Assembly (NCBI GenBank): GCA_027922465.2
Contig: BQMF02000113.1
Coordinates: forward strand, 248,001 to 312,000
DNA length: 64,000 nt
From: Turritopsis dohrnii
Taxonomy: Eukaryota; Cnidaria; Hydrozoa; Anthoathecata; Oceaniidae
Direction: 5' to 3'
Shown: positions 46,926 through 60,169 of the stretch, piece by piece
How the letters are laid out: every line of letters begins with the position of its first letter
Numbering within the stretch: position 1 is the stretch's first letter
Program-made: the position numbers and the translations under genes
The notes under the pieces: model-generated
Database searches by the model: none
What the model saw: the letters and a program-made list of their open reading frames with translations, nothing else
Told to the model about the DNA's origin: nothing

Positions 46926-48100
46926 ACAGTGTTGTCAAATCAAAAGTTTTTCGGAATTTATTTCCACTCAATTGTCACCCATCTTCCACAAATGGCATGA
47001 ATTTTTGTGGAGAATTTTTTTTTTTTAATCTCCCGCCTCAAAAATGGGGTTGATAGTGAAGTAGAGAATTTCTTATTTTCTTTTAATCTCTCGCCTCATT
47101 GAAAATGTGGTTATTTTAAAAAGAGAAAACAACAAAGCTTAATAATTTATCTAAAGCTTTTCGGAAATCTTTTCATTGTCAGTGTTATTTACAAATGAAG
47201 TTTATTTACAAAAAATCATTTTTAGTCTCACAACTTTGAAAATGACTTGATGCTGTAGCGGAGAAGACACATAGTTGCTTATCCACACCTCTTAAAAATT
47301 TATATATATATAATTATTTTTTTGTGCATTTTATGTGCTAATATTTTCATTCGATAATAAATATAAGTACGAAGTTCATGTAATGGTGAAATTTGTGTCA
47401 GGTTGCTACACTATTTAACTTTATCCTGCTTTGTTTCATAAGTTGATGTAGGACAATGAAAACATGAAGATAAATTTTGAAATACATTGCATTTACTTGT
47501 TGTATAGGTACTTAGCTTATGGAAAAAGATAAACTTTATAAACTAGATATGATCCTTTCTGTTTTTCCTTTAATTTAGTTTATCTAATACTACTTAGGGA
47601 TTAATTATCATGTCTGTTTACAATTTGAATTTTTTGTTTGAATTAAATATTTTATTCTATCTCTTTTATGTCAAAACAAAGCAGTAGTTGAGAAGACCAG
47701 AAAACTTATATACTGATATTATTTCAAACAGCCATTAGAATCTCAATCTGTACTCATTAAAAACTAAGACAAATCAGAGCATAAAATGCTATTCTTGTTA
47801 ACTTTTATATGATTTATATTTATCTCTGTGAATAAAAAGGTAGAAGACTGAGAGAGAGAGAGGGGTGCGGGGAGGCATATCTGTTGAATGTGTAAACAAG
47901 AGAGTATTTTCGTGTGTGCATACATAAACATTACGTACCTGAAATTATATAGCCAACCTGATCATTTAACAAACACAGATAAGAGTAAGCCATGTGAACT
48001 AGTTTAAAAACTGGAAAATAAAAACCAGACATAAAAAGGAGCACGTTCGCTAAACACATGCTTTCAATAATGGCGCATTCGTCGGGAAAAAAACGTGCAA
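46926..48100. other. Spacer
   Basis: Two nearby copies of 'aatctc(c/t)cgcctca' (47027 and 47085) and a GA run at 47851. No gene seen. Confidence 0.4.
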
Positions 48101-48104
48101 AAAA

Positions 48105-49785
48105 TTGATCGCGCATAAAACGCGGGAAAATGTCGGCTATTACCCGAACTTTGCGGAGTCGCGCCATAAGTCGCTCGAGAATGTCAGTGAAGAACTTTCC
48201 AATAGTATGCCTTTGTTGAAGAATTTACAACTAAAAAATCCTAATAATGTTATCATTGCTCACATAAACATCAACTCTATACGCAACCAAATTTGATTTC
48301 TTGAGGGAATTTACTAAAAACAACATTGATATTCTTTGCATATCCGAAGCGAAACTGGATTCTTCATTTCCTGTCAGCCAATTTGATATGCCTGATTTCA
48401 AGCTCCCTTTTCGCCGTGATCGAGATAAAAATGGTGGTTGTCTGATGATATTTGCAAATGAAAATCTTCTCACGAAAGAACTGACCTCTGTTAATTTAAA
48501 GGATGGGATAGAATTGATTTCGTTAGAGTTAAACCTAAGAAAGAAGAAGTATCTATTGTTGTATACTTAGCGTCCACCGTCGCAATGCACAGACTTCTTT
48601 TTCTTGAACTTGACGAATGCTTTGAATTATCACATGAGACACTACTCAAACGTTGTCCTAATTGGCGATTTTAACTTAGAACCAAGTAGCTACGAAATAT
48701 CTGAGTTTATCAGTGCCTTCGACATGTCGAATTTGGTAAAAGAAAATACATGTTTTCAATCACATTTAAACCCTTCTTGTATTGATCTAATTTTGACTAA
48801 TATTGAAAGGAGTTTTAAACACACTGTGACTATCGAAATCGGACTGTCAGATTTTCAAAAGATGGTGTTAACTATGATGCGAATAACATATACAAAATCG
48901 TCACAAATCGTGAATTACAGAGACCATTCTCATTTTAATCAAGAACTTTTCAGATCAGAATTAATCAACAGAATGCAAAGAGTAACCACATATAAATAGT
49001 TCAAAAATACGTTTAAGGGTACGTTAGATAGCCATTTGCTTCTTAAAAAGAAATTAATTCGATCAAATAATAAGCCATTTATGAACAAGAGTTTGTGAAA
49101 GGCTATCATGGTGCGTTCCAGACTACGAAATAAGTCGATGTCATGTCCTTCAGCTGAAAACATCAAACTTTATAAAGCCCAACGAAATTTATGCGTGAAA
49201 CTATTGAGAAAGGTTAAAGTTACCTGCTATTTAAACCTGGATACTAAAAACATAACAGATAGTAAGGTTTTTTGGCGAACCGTGAAGCCATTTTTCAGTG
49301 ATGACTCATCAAATCAAAAGAAAATTATTCTTGTCGAAGAAGAACGTATTGTTTCAAAGAATGAAGATATAGCGAACATCTTCAACTCATACTTCCAGAA
49401 TGTTGTTAGTACCTTGAAACTGTATCGTTGGCCTGATATCTTATCTGAATCGAATAATTATGTCCTCAATGCTATCAAAAAATATGAAGCCCATCCGAGC
49501 AAACAAAAAATTAAAGAGAAATATAATCATCCTCCGAGGTTCGAATTCAGTACAACAACAGAAATTGAGATATGTGAAGAAATTAAGAAATTAGATGTAT
49601 GCAAATCTAACGTTACCGGTGATATCCCGACAAAAGTTCTCAGAGAATTTGACAAGTGTTATACTCAAAGTCTTCTGAAGATATTCAACAACACCGTTAT
49701 CAGGAACTGTGAATTCCCAAGTGAATTAAAATGTGCCGAAGTGTGTCCAATTTTCACTCATTTTACAAAGTTCAATCACTTTTAA
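48105..49785 (+). pseudogene. LINE endonuclease and N-terminal RT region, decayed
   Basis: Frames at 48105-48296, 48301-48570, 48604-48999 and 49108-49785 encode in order the apurinic-type endonuclease and the linker of a CR1/Jockey-like LINE. Motifs: A-H-I-N-I-N-S-I-R-N near the start; I-S-E-A-K-L-D; D-R-D-K-N-G-G; I-G-D-F-N-L-E (catalytic GDFN); S-C-I-D-L-I-L-T-N; then V-F-W-R-T-V-K-P-F-F and T-G-D-I-P-T-K-V-L before the RT core. Breaks at about 48297, 48568 and 49000 and an end at 49785 before RT motif A show it is dead and 3'-truncated, which is unusual because LINEs normally lose the 5' part. Confidence 0.75.
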
Positions 49786-50537
49786 GTAATCCGATTATTA
49801 GCTTATCATGATACTTTAGTTTATGAAAAAACAATATGCACTGTGGTTTTAAGACAATTAACTGCTGTTAAGCGCTTTCTTTTTTTGGAATCATTACAAA
49901 CTGTATGATTTAGGTAACAGGTAACACTACACCCACTCATATAGTTGTTGAATTAATATTTCAGGGGCGGACGCAGGGTACGGCTCATACGGCTCAAGCC
50001 GTAGCAAAATTTAGTCAAGAGAATGATTACTAAAAATGATCTACTGCCGTGCTTCTTTGTCTTTTTGTCTATTCTTGACGCGGTGTCGTAATCACGCGAT
50101 AACGGCGTCGTTTAAAAATCAATCAAATAGGTTTTTTATGCATTAGCGCATTATTTGTTGGCGCCCCATTTGACTCGCAAATTTTAGGTAAGCTATAACT
50201 GCAAACCCCACTGCTCTATTGTTCTTCTTTACGGCTCAAAAATCGGCTCCTTTTGATCAATGGATGATAGGGGTTATAACTAACAGTTTTGAGCCGTATT
50301 GCAGCTCTTCGATACGGCTCAAAGTTACTGCTCAAGTCCCTATTTTACGGTAGTTGGACACCTATACCCCTAATCCCAGCTTCATAGTACTTCTTTCGGT
50401 TTTCCGTTTGTTTTGAAAGTGCGGCTGTCGTGCCAAAAGTACGCAAAACGATAATACGTATCAGAACAAATCCTTAGGCTTTAAATCTTTCGGTTGTCGG
50501 TAGAGTAAGCAAATACGACTCAAAACTCACACACGAT

Positions 50538-50612
50538 ATACTTGGTATATCATTTGATATACTAAGTATATCACTTCAAACCTTTTGATATTCCTAGTAT
50601 ATCATTTTTTGT
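50538..50612. repeat. Three palindromic GATATAC..GTATATC units
   Basis: Three near-copies of the palindrome GATATACTAAGTATATC occur within 75 bp inside the hAT-like element (units near 50545, 50565 and 50588). Each could fold or bind a dimeric protein; their purpose is unknown. Confidence 0.6.
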
Positions 50613-51611
50613 GGTTTTTGTGTTTCAATGAGCGCATGAATCTGGTAGGTAAAGCCTTGAAAAGTACTTTACAGCTGAGAAATACAGAATAGTGTGGTAG
50701 GAGACATCATGTTGGATGCACAGTCATTGCTTTAAAAAAGTAAGTTTATGTTTTTCTTTATATTTTACTTTGTAAACGTAAGTGTTAGTTTGTTTTTTAA
50801 TTATTATATATACATTAAATTCAAATTCATTTAATGACCGAAACAACAACAACAAAAAAGGTTCTGAAAGTATATGTGAATGCGGATTCAATATTTGTTT
50901 TTTTATTTTGATTCAGATATGCAAGGCTTTTTATATTTGTAATTTTGACGAAAAACAAAATTTTATAAATTTTGAAGAATTTCTATGTGGAGCTTCTTTT
51001 TATTTATTATTCTTTTGCCTTGCTAAACTCCTGGTTGAGATTTTACTCAGAGTCGTTGGACTTGCTTACTACACAAACTTATTATGTTTTTTAAACATGG
51101 TACCTTTTGGCGGTGATCAAAAACTACAGAGTTTGCATGTATACATTAACTTTATTTTGTGATATTTAATTTCATTAGATATATAATGCAATTATTTTGA
51201 GATTTTTCACTGATGACGAGCATTTGTATAGCTATGTGTTGTTAGCTTTATTTGGAAAAAATTCAGCAGTGAGTTTATGAGGGTTAATGAGGAACAACCA
51301 ATGCAAATCTGTGAGGAACAAAATTGGTGTTCTGTCTTTGTTGGGATTTCCACCAGTCAAACATAAGTCATGCACCCATTATGCACCCACTTTGTGGATA
51401 AAATTGAAACCAAATGCTATTAGTGTGGCCTGTTAGTGTAAGCTGGATGAATCAATCCAATCCATATTTTGTTTTGTTTTGAGGGGACATCAATCTCAAG
51501 CACTTTCCGCATAATCACTATGTTCTGTTGGTTCCTGGGTTTCTTTATAAAAGAAAAGGAACCGCAGGAACATCTGAGATTCAAAGAAAACCTTCAGCTT
51601 AGAAGGAATAG

Positions 51612-52639
51612 TTGCCCAAGATTGAACAAATTTTTTCAACATGCCAATTGAGTTTATCTTCTTCTACAGACAAAGCTAAGGAAAGCCATGAAGAATTAGC
51701 ATTATTGTATGATGATGTTACAACCCACATTGACACGTCCTCTGCAGGTTCTCCCCAGGATATAAAATCATTTATTGACAATGTTTTTGAGCTCGAAAAG
51801 ACAAAACAGATGAATGGCCATTTCAGTTGAAATGGCTAGATGCTTATTCTGTTGGTTTTGAAATTCCCCAACTACTCTTTGGTGGGAAATCAGCTTTAGT
51901 CAAAGAAATGTTTTCGTGTGTTGACAAGGTCGTTATGTTTTGGTAGTTTTATTCCATGCATGTCATGATTGGTAATTGAATGAAACAAATGGTAGGATTC
52001 AATGGATATAGGTTTGCATCAAGTTGTATAGATATGATTTGGAATTATCTAGAAAAAGAATACTATATACTTCAATTTCCAAGTGATCTGAATCAGTATT
52101 GTGGGAATTTGATATCTAACCAGATTTTAGAAGAAATAAAGAGAAACAAATGTTTTCCTATACTTGATGATAAAGCCTGTTATGATTCTACTAAGAAGCC
52201 TTTGTCTTAAGAGAGGATTTTGTTTTGTGGAGTGTGGTCGATTGTCTACTGAAAACATACAAGTAGAATAGGAAGAATTATTTTATGTGACAGTTCTGTT
52301 TTGGTATGTCTTGACTATATTCACTGTATATATATATTCTATGAGAACATACTATTTTATTTATGGATTTAAAAAATAAATAAATGGTGGGAGAATTCAT
52401 ACTAATTCTAGTTCACCATATATAAGATATTTTAATTTTGAATTTGTTCACCTTTTGTCTTCTTAGCAAAAACATCAACAGATCGACCTAGATTTAATGA
52501 AGTGCTAGAGGTGTATGTGGAAAGGCGTCAAAGGATGTCAAGAAGAATAAGAAGTCAAGGAGGAGTGCAGGACGAAAATCAACATAGAGGGCGAAAAATT
52601 ATAATGCATCATGAATTTATAGGAAAACTGCATTCTTAG
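51612..52639 (+). pseudogene. Exon remains of an unidentified gene within the hAT-like element
   Basis: 51612-51830 is open (S-S-S-T-D-K-A-K-E-S-H-E-E-L-A-L-L-Y-D-D and G-S-P-Q-D-I-K-S-F-I) and shifts frame into W-P-F-Q-L-K-W-L-D-A-Y-S-V-G-F, ending at a donor after 51928. A block at 51980-52210 is partly open. 52467-52639 starts after a good acceptor and encodes a basic tail (V-E-R-R-Q-R-M-S-R-R-I-R) to a stop. None shows a hAT dimerisation domain, so the product is not identified; it may be an accessory or captured gene. Confidence 0.4.
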
Positions 52640-53160
52640 TGAGATTAGTTTTGGGAAAAACCATAAATTGGTTCCAATTTTCGTTATTTTTTTAAATTAT
52701 ACTGTTTTTTAGCCTCTTAGTTCAATTTTGTACTCCGTTTTGCTTGGGTGAAATAAATTTGCTTTTGAAAATGAGAATGCTAGTAAAGTCTTCGTGCAAC
52801 GAAAGGAATGTGTAATCGTACAGTGTGTTTGGTATTTTAGACGTTTAATATAATGATGCAGTTAACATAATACTGTAATTATTTTGTTATGTATATGCTG
52901 TGTTAATCTCAAAAAAACTATTGTATTCAGCTTCTATTCTTCTATCCACCGTTGGTTTAAATGTTTAATGTAGGCTCATTTTGGTGTTAGGGGTTCAAAG
53001 TAGCTAACTAGAAATGAACGTTCATCTCCTAACCGCCCCCTTTTTCGGGATGCATTTGTCCGTAAATCGGGTTATTCCGCGAAAAATCGGGGAATCGGAA
53101 TTTTTATTGGAATTCACAAAGTTGAGCCGTACTTATAAAATAATGCTGTGTCCGCCCCTG

Positions 53161-54064
53161 TATTTTCCCTTACATTCATTTATGCAGTCATGATTTAGAG
53201 GTCCAAAATTAACTATTAACTATTAACTATTACTAAAACTATAAAAACTATTAGTCAACCACAGATACTGAAAGGTGCTGTAGTATTCATGAGTGTTTAA
53301 TGCTTGTTGATGAACCATCTACAGGGTAAAACAAATTATGAGTTTTGAAGAGAATTTAAAACAGAAGGAACTCTTTGGTTTTACAGTGAATAACAATAAG
53401 CGCATGCAAGAACTACTTTTAGCCAAAAGCATATGACAAAAAAATAAGAAGTAACAAATTAAGCAGAAAAATTCAAAATTGAAAAATAAATTTCGTTAAA
53501 ATACTTGGCGATACTTAGTAAAAAGCGTTTGAGTAAGGTAAAAGTTTGTATATATTCAGTTGTTGAGACAAATACGACATCATGTCATTTAACCTCGTTC
53601 CAGCGAAGTTACCTATACTTACCTTGTTTCTATGTGGACAACTAGTTGAGTTTTTCCATTGTGATTTTCACTTGAACAATCTTTATTCATTGGATGATAA
53701 CAACGGAACGATGTTTTAACTCAAAACGAGGACCGTTTGGAAGTTTTAAATCAATTGTGACATTTTTTGAACTAATAAGAGCATGATTTGTTTGGAAATG
53801 GACTACTCTCCAAATTAAATTCAAAGGCCCAAAAATCATATTCTTAATGAAAGATATTGGGCACTCTATAAAGATGTGTCATGTCATGCTTTTAAAATGG
53901 ACCTTGGCCAAATTTGATCCAGTTATACGAATAATGTTATTTGTTTATGATATTTTATTCGCGTGTTTCAGCTCTACTTAGTTGTTCATGAATCCCTACA
54001 TCCCTGTGAAACAAAATATGATTTCTATGGACATGGCAAATAAATCATTTTTATTTAGATCAAC
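53161..54064. other. Spacer upstream of the receptor pseudogene
   Basis: No gene or element recognised. It includes a short run of 'aactatta' repeats at 53207-53240. Confidence 0.4.
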
Positions 54065-57000
54065 ATGATTTGGTTACTGACGACTGCATTACTACTTCCA
54101 TTCATTCTACAATCCTTCTCAGACGACTGTCAAGTGACTTGTCATTGTTCTGAAACGACAGTTACATGTCGAAGCAGTGATAAAACACATATTCCAGATT
54201 GTTTTCCAAGTGAAACAAGGAAATTATATATCTACTATGACAAGTTGGCTGGTATTAATGGATCGTCGTTTGCAAAATCCTCATCTCTCCGGTACCTGCA
54301 CATTAGTAATGGGATACTGAGAAATCTTTTCTTGTCGATTTTTGAAAATTGTCCCATGCTTGCAATATTTTATTGGTATTTACCAATATATAAAATCGCT
54401 AACATTACATTAAGAGTACTGCCGGCTATAGATGAATAGATGATTATTCACTGTCATATGAAAATCTTCAAACGCTGCATTCAAGTGGGATCCAAGAATC
54501 TATCTTCGCCTTTGTTTCAAGGGTCTGCCAGAACTGAAGACTCTTCAATTGACAACAAGTTACATGGAAATGTTTAGTGGCAATTCATTCAAGTATTTGA
54601 GATCCTTGGCAAGTTTTGCTTTGAAAAACAGCAGAGTTAACCTTGATTTTGTCATTTCTGAATTTCTTTAACAGGCTAAAATCAATGGATTTATCAAACA
54701 GTTACATCAAAGTAACTTGACGTTGCAAAAGTTTAAGAATCTGTCCAGTTTAACATTATCTGGAAATGACTTGACTGTATTAAGCAGTATTTATATTCCA
54801 AAGACACTTGAAAAACTTTTTCTCGTCTATTCAAAAGTCACCAGACACTTTTTTCCAGTACATCAGAGATTTAAACATATGGTATTTACGTTTTTAGCCA
54901 CATGGAACGGAGATGAGTTTAAAAAGCTTACAAATCAACAAACTTAGGTAAAACAAAGTTACAACGTCTACATCTTTTTGACCTTCCAGAATTATACAGA
55001 CTGGATCTTAGCGATAGCTATTACTTAAACAAATTCAGTTTAAAGAATCTAACGAACGTAATCGAACTATGGATGGCATCCATGTCAATTGGTGACGAAA
55101 CATTAGATCTGTTAGCTGATTTGACAACTGTTACAAGACTTACTCTATATAGAAACAACATTAAAATTCTCTTAAATCAAAAATTTCAACAGTTTTCAAA
55201 TTTAAGTAATCTTGATGTAACCTATAATAATATATAATATAATATAGCAAAACTTTCTGCTTATGCGTTTGGTGCGAAATCACTCAAACTTTTGCACAAT
55301 TATCTAAGTCGTCGAAATCAACGAGTCCGCATAGGTTCTCTATTTGGTGAATTTCTAGAGATGATTATGGGCGTTCCCCAAGGCTCAGTCCTTGGCCCAA
55401 TGTTATTCAACATCTTCATTAACGACCTTTTATTTTTGATACAAAAAGATATTTGCAACCTCGCTGACGATAATACCACGTACGTCTGTGGTAAGAACAT
55501 AAGTTCTGTTCTTGTAAACTTAAATAATGACCTGGAAATTGCTTTGGATTGGGTCATGAATAATGGCATGGTGGCAAACCCTGATAAATTTCAGGCAATC
55601 TTCTTGGGTACCAAAAGTGAAAGCATCACTGTTAATGTGCGTTCTTCGAACATTGTCAATTCTAAGTCAGTTAAACTTTTAGGTGTCACGATCGAGGTTT
55701 TTATCCTCATATAATGGAAGTATAATAAGAAGCCTTCCAATAACTCAAAGGCTTTAATGAGGATAAAAAGTTATCTATCTCAAAAGCAAGCTGATCTTCG
55801 CTAGTCTTCGTACATAATGTCTCCGTTTAACTACTACCCCTTGGTGTGGATGTTCTGCACCAAAAGGGCACATAATTTGATCAATGTAACTCATCACAAG
55901 CTAAATACTTTTGCATACTCATTAGATGAGCTACTATTGATGTCCAATAGCATTCACATCCACACCAAGAACCTCCAGCTAATGGTCATTGAGGTATTCA
56001 AATCCCTTAATCAACTAAATCCCGAATTTATGAGAGATTATTTCATCCTAAAGGTTCTTCTATATTTTTTCCTGAAGCAAAAACAACAAAAGCCCTAAAT
56101 TCCTTCATATTATGTGCATCCTTAGCATGGAATCACTTGCCTGCAAATGTGAAGGAATTGCAGGACCTTTCTAAGTTCATGCATGCACTGAAGGGAGAGA
56201 AAATACATTGAAAATGCAAAAATTGTAATTAATATGTTTTAGCTTTTAACCTTCATATTTTCTTTTATTCCTTATTCCTTATTTGTTTTTTGTTTGTGTG
56301 TTTGTTTTATGTTTCTTCTATCGTTTTTATATAGTTTGTTGCATGTTGGACTTGATTAGTATTGTATACTATAGTTTATATCCAACTGAAAATAACAAAT
56401 AAATAGATAAATAAATATCCATTTGATAAAAGATCGTGCGTTCTTTAGACTTAACAGAAATCAATTAACCAACAGCTTCAATCCAGTTAATGATGAAAAT
56501 AATTCTGGATTCTCTAATGCAACATTTCAATGGTTAAAACTACTATTTACCATGGATATCTCATCAAATAAACTGGAATACATCAAGGACGACGCGATTC
56601 CAGAAATATGTCACATATTGTTTATAAAGGAAAATCATCTCAAGTCCATCATTGTGAATAAATGTGACTGTCGTTTAGAATACTTGCACGCTGATTCAAA
56701 CATGCATTTGCATGAAGTTGACATTCAGTCTAATGCATTGTCAAATTTAAGGTACTTATCATTGCACCTACTCTGTGAAAGCATTGTCAATGAGAAATAA
56801 ACTAACAATAGCAGGAACATGTCATGAGCCAAATTGGTTGTGTGGTGTCTATTTAACGGATCTGCAGAATGTTAATCCTTGTGGAAACAACGGAAAATGT
56901 GTGTTTAGCAACAAAGCAAATTACTGTAACTGCAAGACATTTTTATGGCAAATTGTGTGAAATAAAATCTACATTGTGCTCTCCTAATCCATGCATCAAT

Positions 57001-57480
57001 GGTGTTTGTGAAATTTCAAATAATTTATTTCTGTGCTGTTGTAAAGACAACTACGCTGGAACTTTATGTGACATTAGAAAGTTTTGCACAACAAACTCTT
57101 GTTTCAACAACACCACTGTGTAGAACGAAACCATACCTTTTCTTGTATTTGTAAACATGGGTTTGTTAGTGAAAAGTGCGAAACAAAAGTTATAATCAGT
57201 AAACCATGCACGGTCAGTCCCTGTCTCAACAATGGCACATGTTTGGAAAGTGAAACTACATTTTCTTGCATCTTCGATATAGGTTATGTAAGAAAGACAT
57301 GTGAAAACATGCGAAACATGTGAAAAATGTAATGATCGCTGACGAAAACATAAAAACAGACAAGCAGATCATATATATCATATCTGCTGGGTTTGTCTGA
57401 TTGTTCCTGATACTGATGATGATCGTTTTCGGTTTACTTTGGCGTAAGGTTAGTTTTTACGTCTTTCGAAAACTATTAAT
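54065..57480 (+). pseudogene. LRR-EGF single-pass membrane receptor, broken and split by a LINE
   Basis: The start encodes a signal peptide (M-I-W-L-L-T-T-A-L-L-L-P-F) and a cysteine-rich LRR N-cap (C-Q-V-T-C-H-C). Leucine-rich repeats follow in pieces with changing frames: 54065-54439, 54440-54670, 54717-54947, 54947-55240 (G-K-T-K-L-Q-R-L-H-L onward) and, after the LINE at about 55275-56416, 56423-56800 (L-N-R-N-Q-L-T and M-D-I-S-S-N-K-L). Four EGF-like modules come next, with the spacing C-x-N-x-G-x-C..C-x-C and G-x-L/K-C (56870-57320). A hydrophobic segment (57370-57440; I-I-Y-I-I-S-A-G-F, one stop, then L-I-L-M-M-I-V-F-G-L-L-W) precedes a basic cytoplasmic start. Stops and frameshifts in every part make it a pseudogene. 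LRR plus EGF plus TM suggests a cell-surface recognition or adhesion receptor. Confidence 0.7.
55275..56416 (+). mobile_element. 5'-truncated CR1/Jockey-like LINE inside the receptor pseudogene
   Basis: RT motif B (G-V-P-Q-G-S-V-L-G-P-M-L-F) and motif C (L-A-D-D-N, for the usual F/Y-A-D-D) lie in the frame 55292-55714. A shifted C-terminal part follows (55817-56098, P-L-V-W-M-F-C-T-K and I-H-T-K-N-L-Q), then A-W-N-H-L-P-A-N-V-K-E in another frame near 56130. It ends in a TAAATA-type simple repeat at 56397-56416. LRR coding sequence stops just before it and resumes just after, so it entered an existing receptor gene. Confidence 0.75.
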
Positions 57481-58420
57481 CGAAAAAAATAAAACAAACA
57501 AGGTACTGCAAGTTATAATAGGGTCGTAATGTACAAGTTTATCAACCATTCAGCATGACTGTTGTTACTTCTCCAACGTCTACTTCGAATGAATAAATCT
57601 TTTAAAGAAATCTAAAAATTCTTTAGAAAGCAGCGCAACATGTTGACTGACCACAAAGTTTCAACAACGATCAACCAATGCAGGTAATGTTTCCCTTTAA
57701 GAAACTAAAACGTTAGATGCAACGATCGTGTCGAACATTGATTTTGTATAAAAAATCAAAATTATTCTATTTCTGGTTTCATTTAGATGCAACAATATAT
57801 GGATCTTGTCTACATCAATAGCTCATATCAGGATATTAAACTAGTAGATAGCGATATTAAACTAGTACGTCATAACTTTAATGTTTTTATCAGATGCATT
57901 CACTAGTAAATTATGGAATAGCATGGAAATATCTGTATACATTGTGCCTCTTACTTTTCCAAATCAATAGAAAAATCTTAATGCATTGCTGTGAACCATT
58001 CTCTTCATAAGAATTCAGTAAAAGGAACAATTTTGTCATAATGAATCTGGCAAGATTGACTAACTTTGAATACTGCCTCTTCACTAAATTTTAAATGTCT
58101 GTTATGCAACGACATTGATGATCAACTTCACGTTGTAAGTGTTTCTGGCTTAGTTTCATTAATTGTTTCTAAAATGTTGAAGAATATGACAATGCTCGAA
58201 ACGCCGTTTACGTAAATGAAAGATCCGATAATATATACGGAGTTGTATAAATAACCAAATAACAAAACAACGTTTTAAGACTAGGACTTCCAAATTCGGT
58301 TCCTTTACGTAAACAACTTTTCTTTACGTCATAACTCCTCAATACGTAGTTGCTATGCTTAACTAACCCTTTTGTGTACAATACTTTTCCCATTTTCTTG
58401 AACAGAAATAGAGTACTAAA
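57481..58420. other. Spacer without recognised features
   Basis: Contains only a short direct repeat ('aaactagtag..gatattaaactagta' near 57838-57865). A 61-codon minus frame at 58393-58208 has no support. Confidence 0.4.
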
Positions 58421-58890
58421 CTAGTATCCCGGGTAAAAACTTTTTACCGAACTTAACTTTGAAAACATTAGGTCAAATCCACCATTCCTGTGGTACGTAC
58501 GCGTCGCTCGCCAACCATGTTCAGTATGCGTTGTGTCACAGAATTTAACTTGTGTAAAAGTTTTTTTTCAGGCATTAATTTGTTGTTACATTCAGAAGAT
58601 TAAAAACAGAAACAAATAGCAACATGGCTCAGAATAATATATTTATACGCAGAAGAGAAGTAACTTTAATGTAAAAAAATGGCAATATACAACACAGAAC
58701 TGTTTACCCAGATATACGAAACCAAACATTACTAAATGTTTATTCAAAACAAATTGATACCTTCCAACTTTTTCTTTTGTTCCAAAGTTACTACTGGACT
58801 GCAACCTTTAATGAATTTTTGAAATGATATGTAGTCTGTTCTTCTCAAATCCATCAATGTCATGATTAAAACCATGAGTTTCATTTCTTT
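58421..58890 (-). mobile_element. Family C Helitron-like 3' fragment with family D-type end
   Basis: CTAG at 58421 is the 3' end on the minus strand, next to GTATCCCGGGTAAAAAC and the GGTAAAAA/TTTTTACC hairpin. The sequence then follows the 3' part of 30994-32736 in reverse, including GCGTCGCTCGCCAACCATG at 58500 and 'ccatgagtttcatttcttta' at 58872. The 5' part is missing. Confidence 0.6.
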
Positions 58891-60169
58891 ATGCTGAGAA
58901 GTAAGGCACTATATATATCGTATGCTACATTGACGCATTAAACTCCAGTAATAGTTTTGGATATAGCGTTTAATGATAAAGTATCAATTTGCTGAATGCA
59001 CTCCGTGCTTCGTTCAAGATAAGGCAATATTGTAAGTAGTTCAACTGGCCAACTACCCAGTTGTCACTTGGAGTGGGGAAAAGGAGAAACAGCGTAGAGC
59101 TCAATAAATAGGCAAACATACGTTTAAAGAGAATTTTGTAACGATGAGAGATCTAGTGTTGGCGTTAAAGATATGGAAGCTTTTTATTTCATCGTCGTTT
59201 ATATATTGTGCAAATTTTTAATCATTGATTCATGACATGTTTGACTGTTCAATCCAGGCAGAGGACACCAATAACAATGCTTTATGAAGACAACATATGA
59301 CTTATAAAAGAGTTTCATCAAGGAATGGTTGCATCCTCCTGGATTTCATTCGTTGAGTCATTAAATGTATAGTAAAAAATGTCCTTACATTATGTTATGT
59401 TGCAAAAACCTATAATAGTCAGTGGTGAATATATCAAAAATATCACTCATATCAGCAAACGTGGAGAAAAACATAAGTAAGAAACTAAGTAAGACTTGGC
59501 AATTTAGGAAAACATTTGATTATAATCATCTATTTGAAAATCACAAGTTTCGCTTTTCCATTCGGCATTCATATCTGACAAGTGAAATAATTTTAAAAAC
59601 AATATAATAAGTGGAAATGAATAAATCGTTATAATAAAATCGTGCATTTCCCATTTATATCCAGTTTCTTCAGATGTAAACATAGTCTAAATTGAAATTA
59701 ATGGCACATTAATGTTAAATCAATAATAAGTAAGAAAACCATCAAAGTAACATAGCAAATAACAGTAAAATCCAATAGTTAATCCACAGTTCATTAACAT
59801 TCATATCTTATCATCAACAAGGAAGTATGTAAAAAATTAATCAATAAAGAGACAAAACAAATTCTTGATTTTTATTCGTTGCCTGAAATGTTTTTTTACC
59901 CTTTATCTAGCTGATTTTTAAACAGGGTTCCCTTCAAACTATGTTCAACACAAACATCCAAAGGGATAATGTTCCACAAAAACAATAAGTCTAAAATGCT
60001 AACAGCCATAACTCAAAAACATTAGGAAATAGACATTGCGGTAATAATACAGGGCTGATTGGAAGTTGTTCTAGTAGAATTTTTTCATCTAGTTAATGTA
60101 AATAAATCCACGATCAACACTTTAATTTGTAAATTCATTTGTACGAAGTAAACTGAGGTGTAACTTACT
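58891..60169. other. Spacer downstream of the small secreted gene
   Basis: No coding region or element supported. A 61-codon frame at 59422-59607 is not convincing. Confidence 0.4.

Larger units (their letters stand above)
49962..53160 (+). mobile_element. hAT-like DNA transposon, 3.2 kb
   Basis: The ends are CAGGGGCGGACGCAG at 49962 and the inverted CTGTGTCCGCCCCTG finishing at 53160, flanked by TATTT on both sides (49957-49961 and 53161-53165), a 5-bp duplication. CAGGGGCGGA is a terminus common in hAT elements, some of which make 5-bp duplications. ACGGCTCA in both orientations recurs near both ends (49980-50330 and 53124). Internal exon-like pieces on the plus strand belong to a broken gene. 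Confidence 0.7.
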
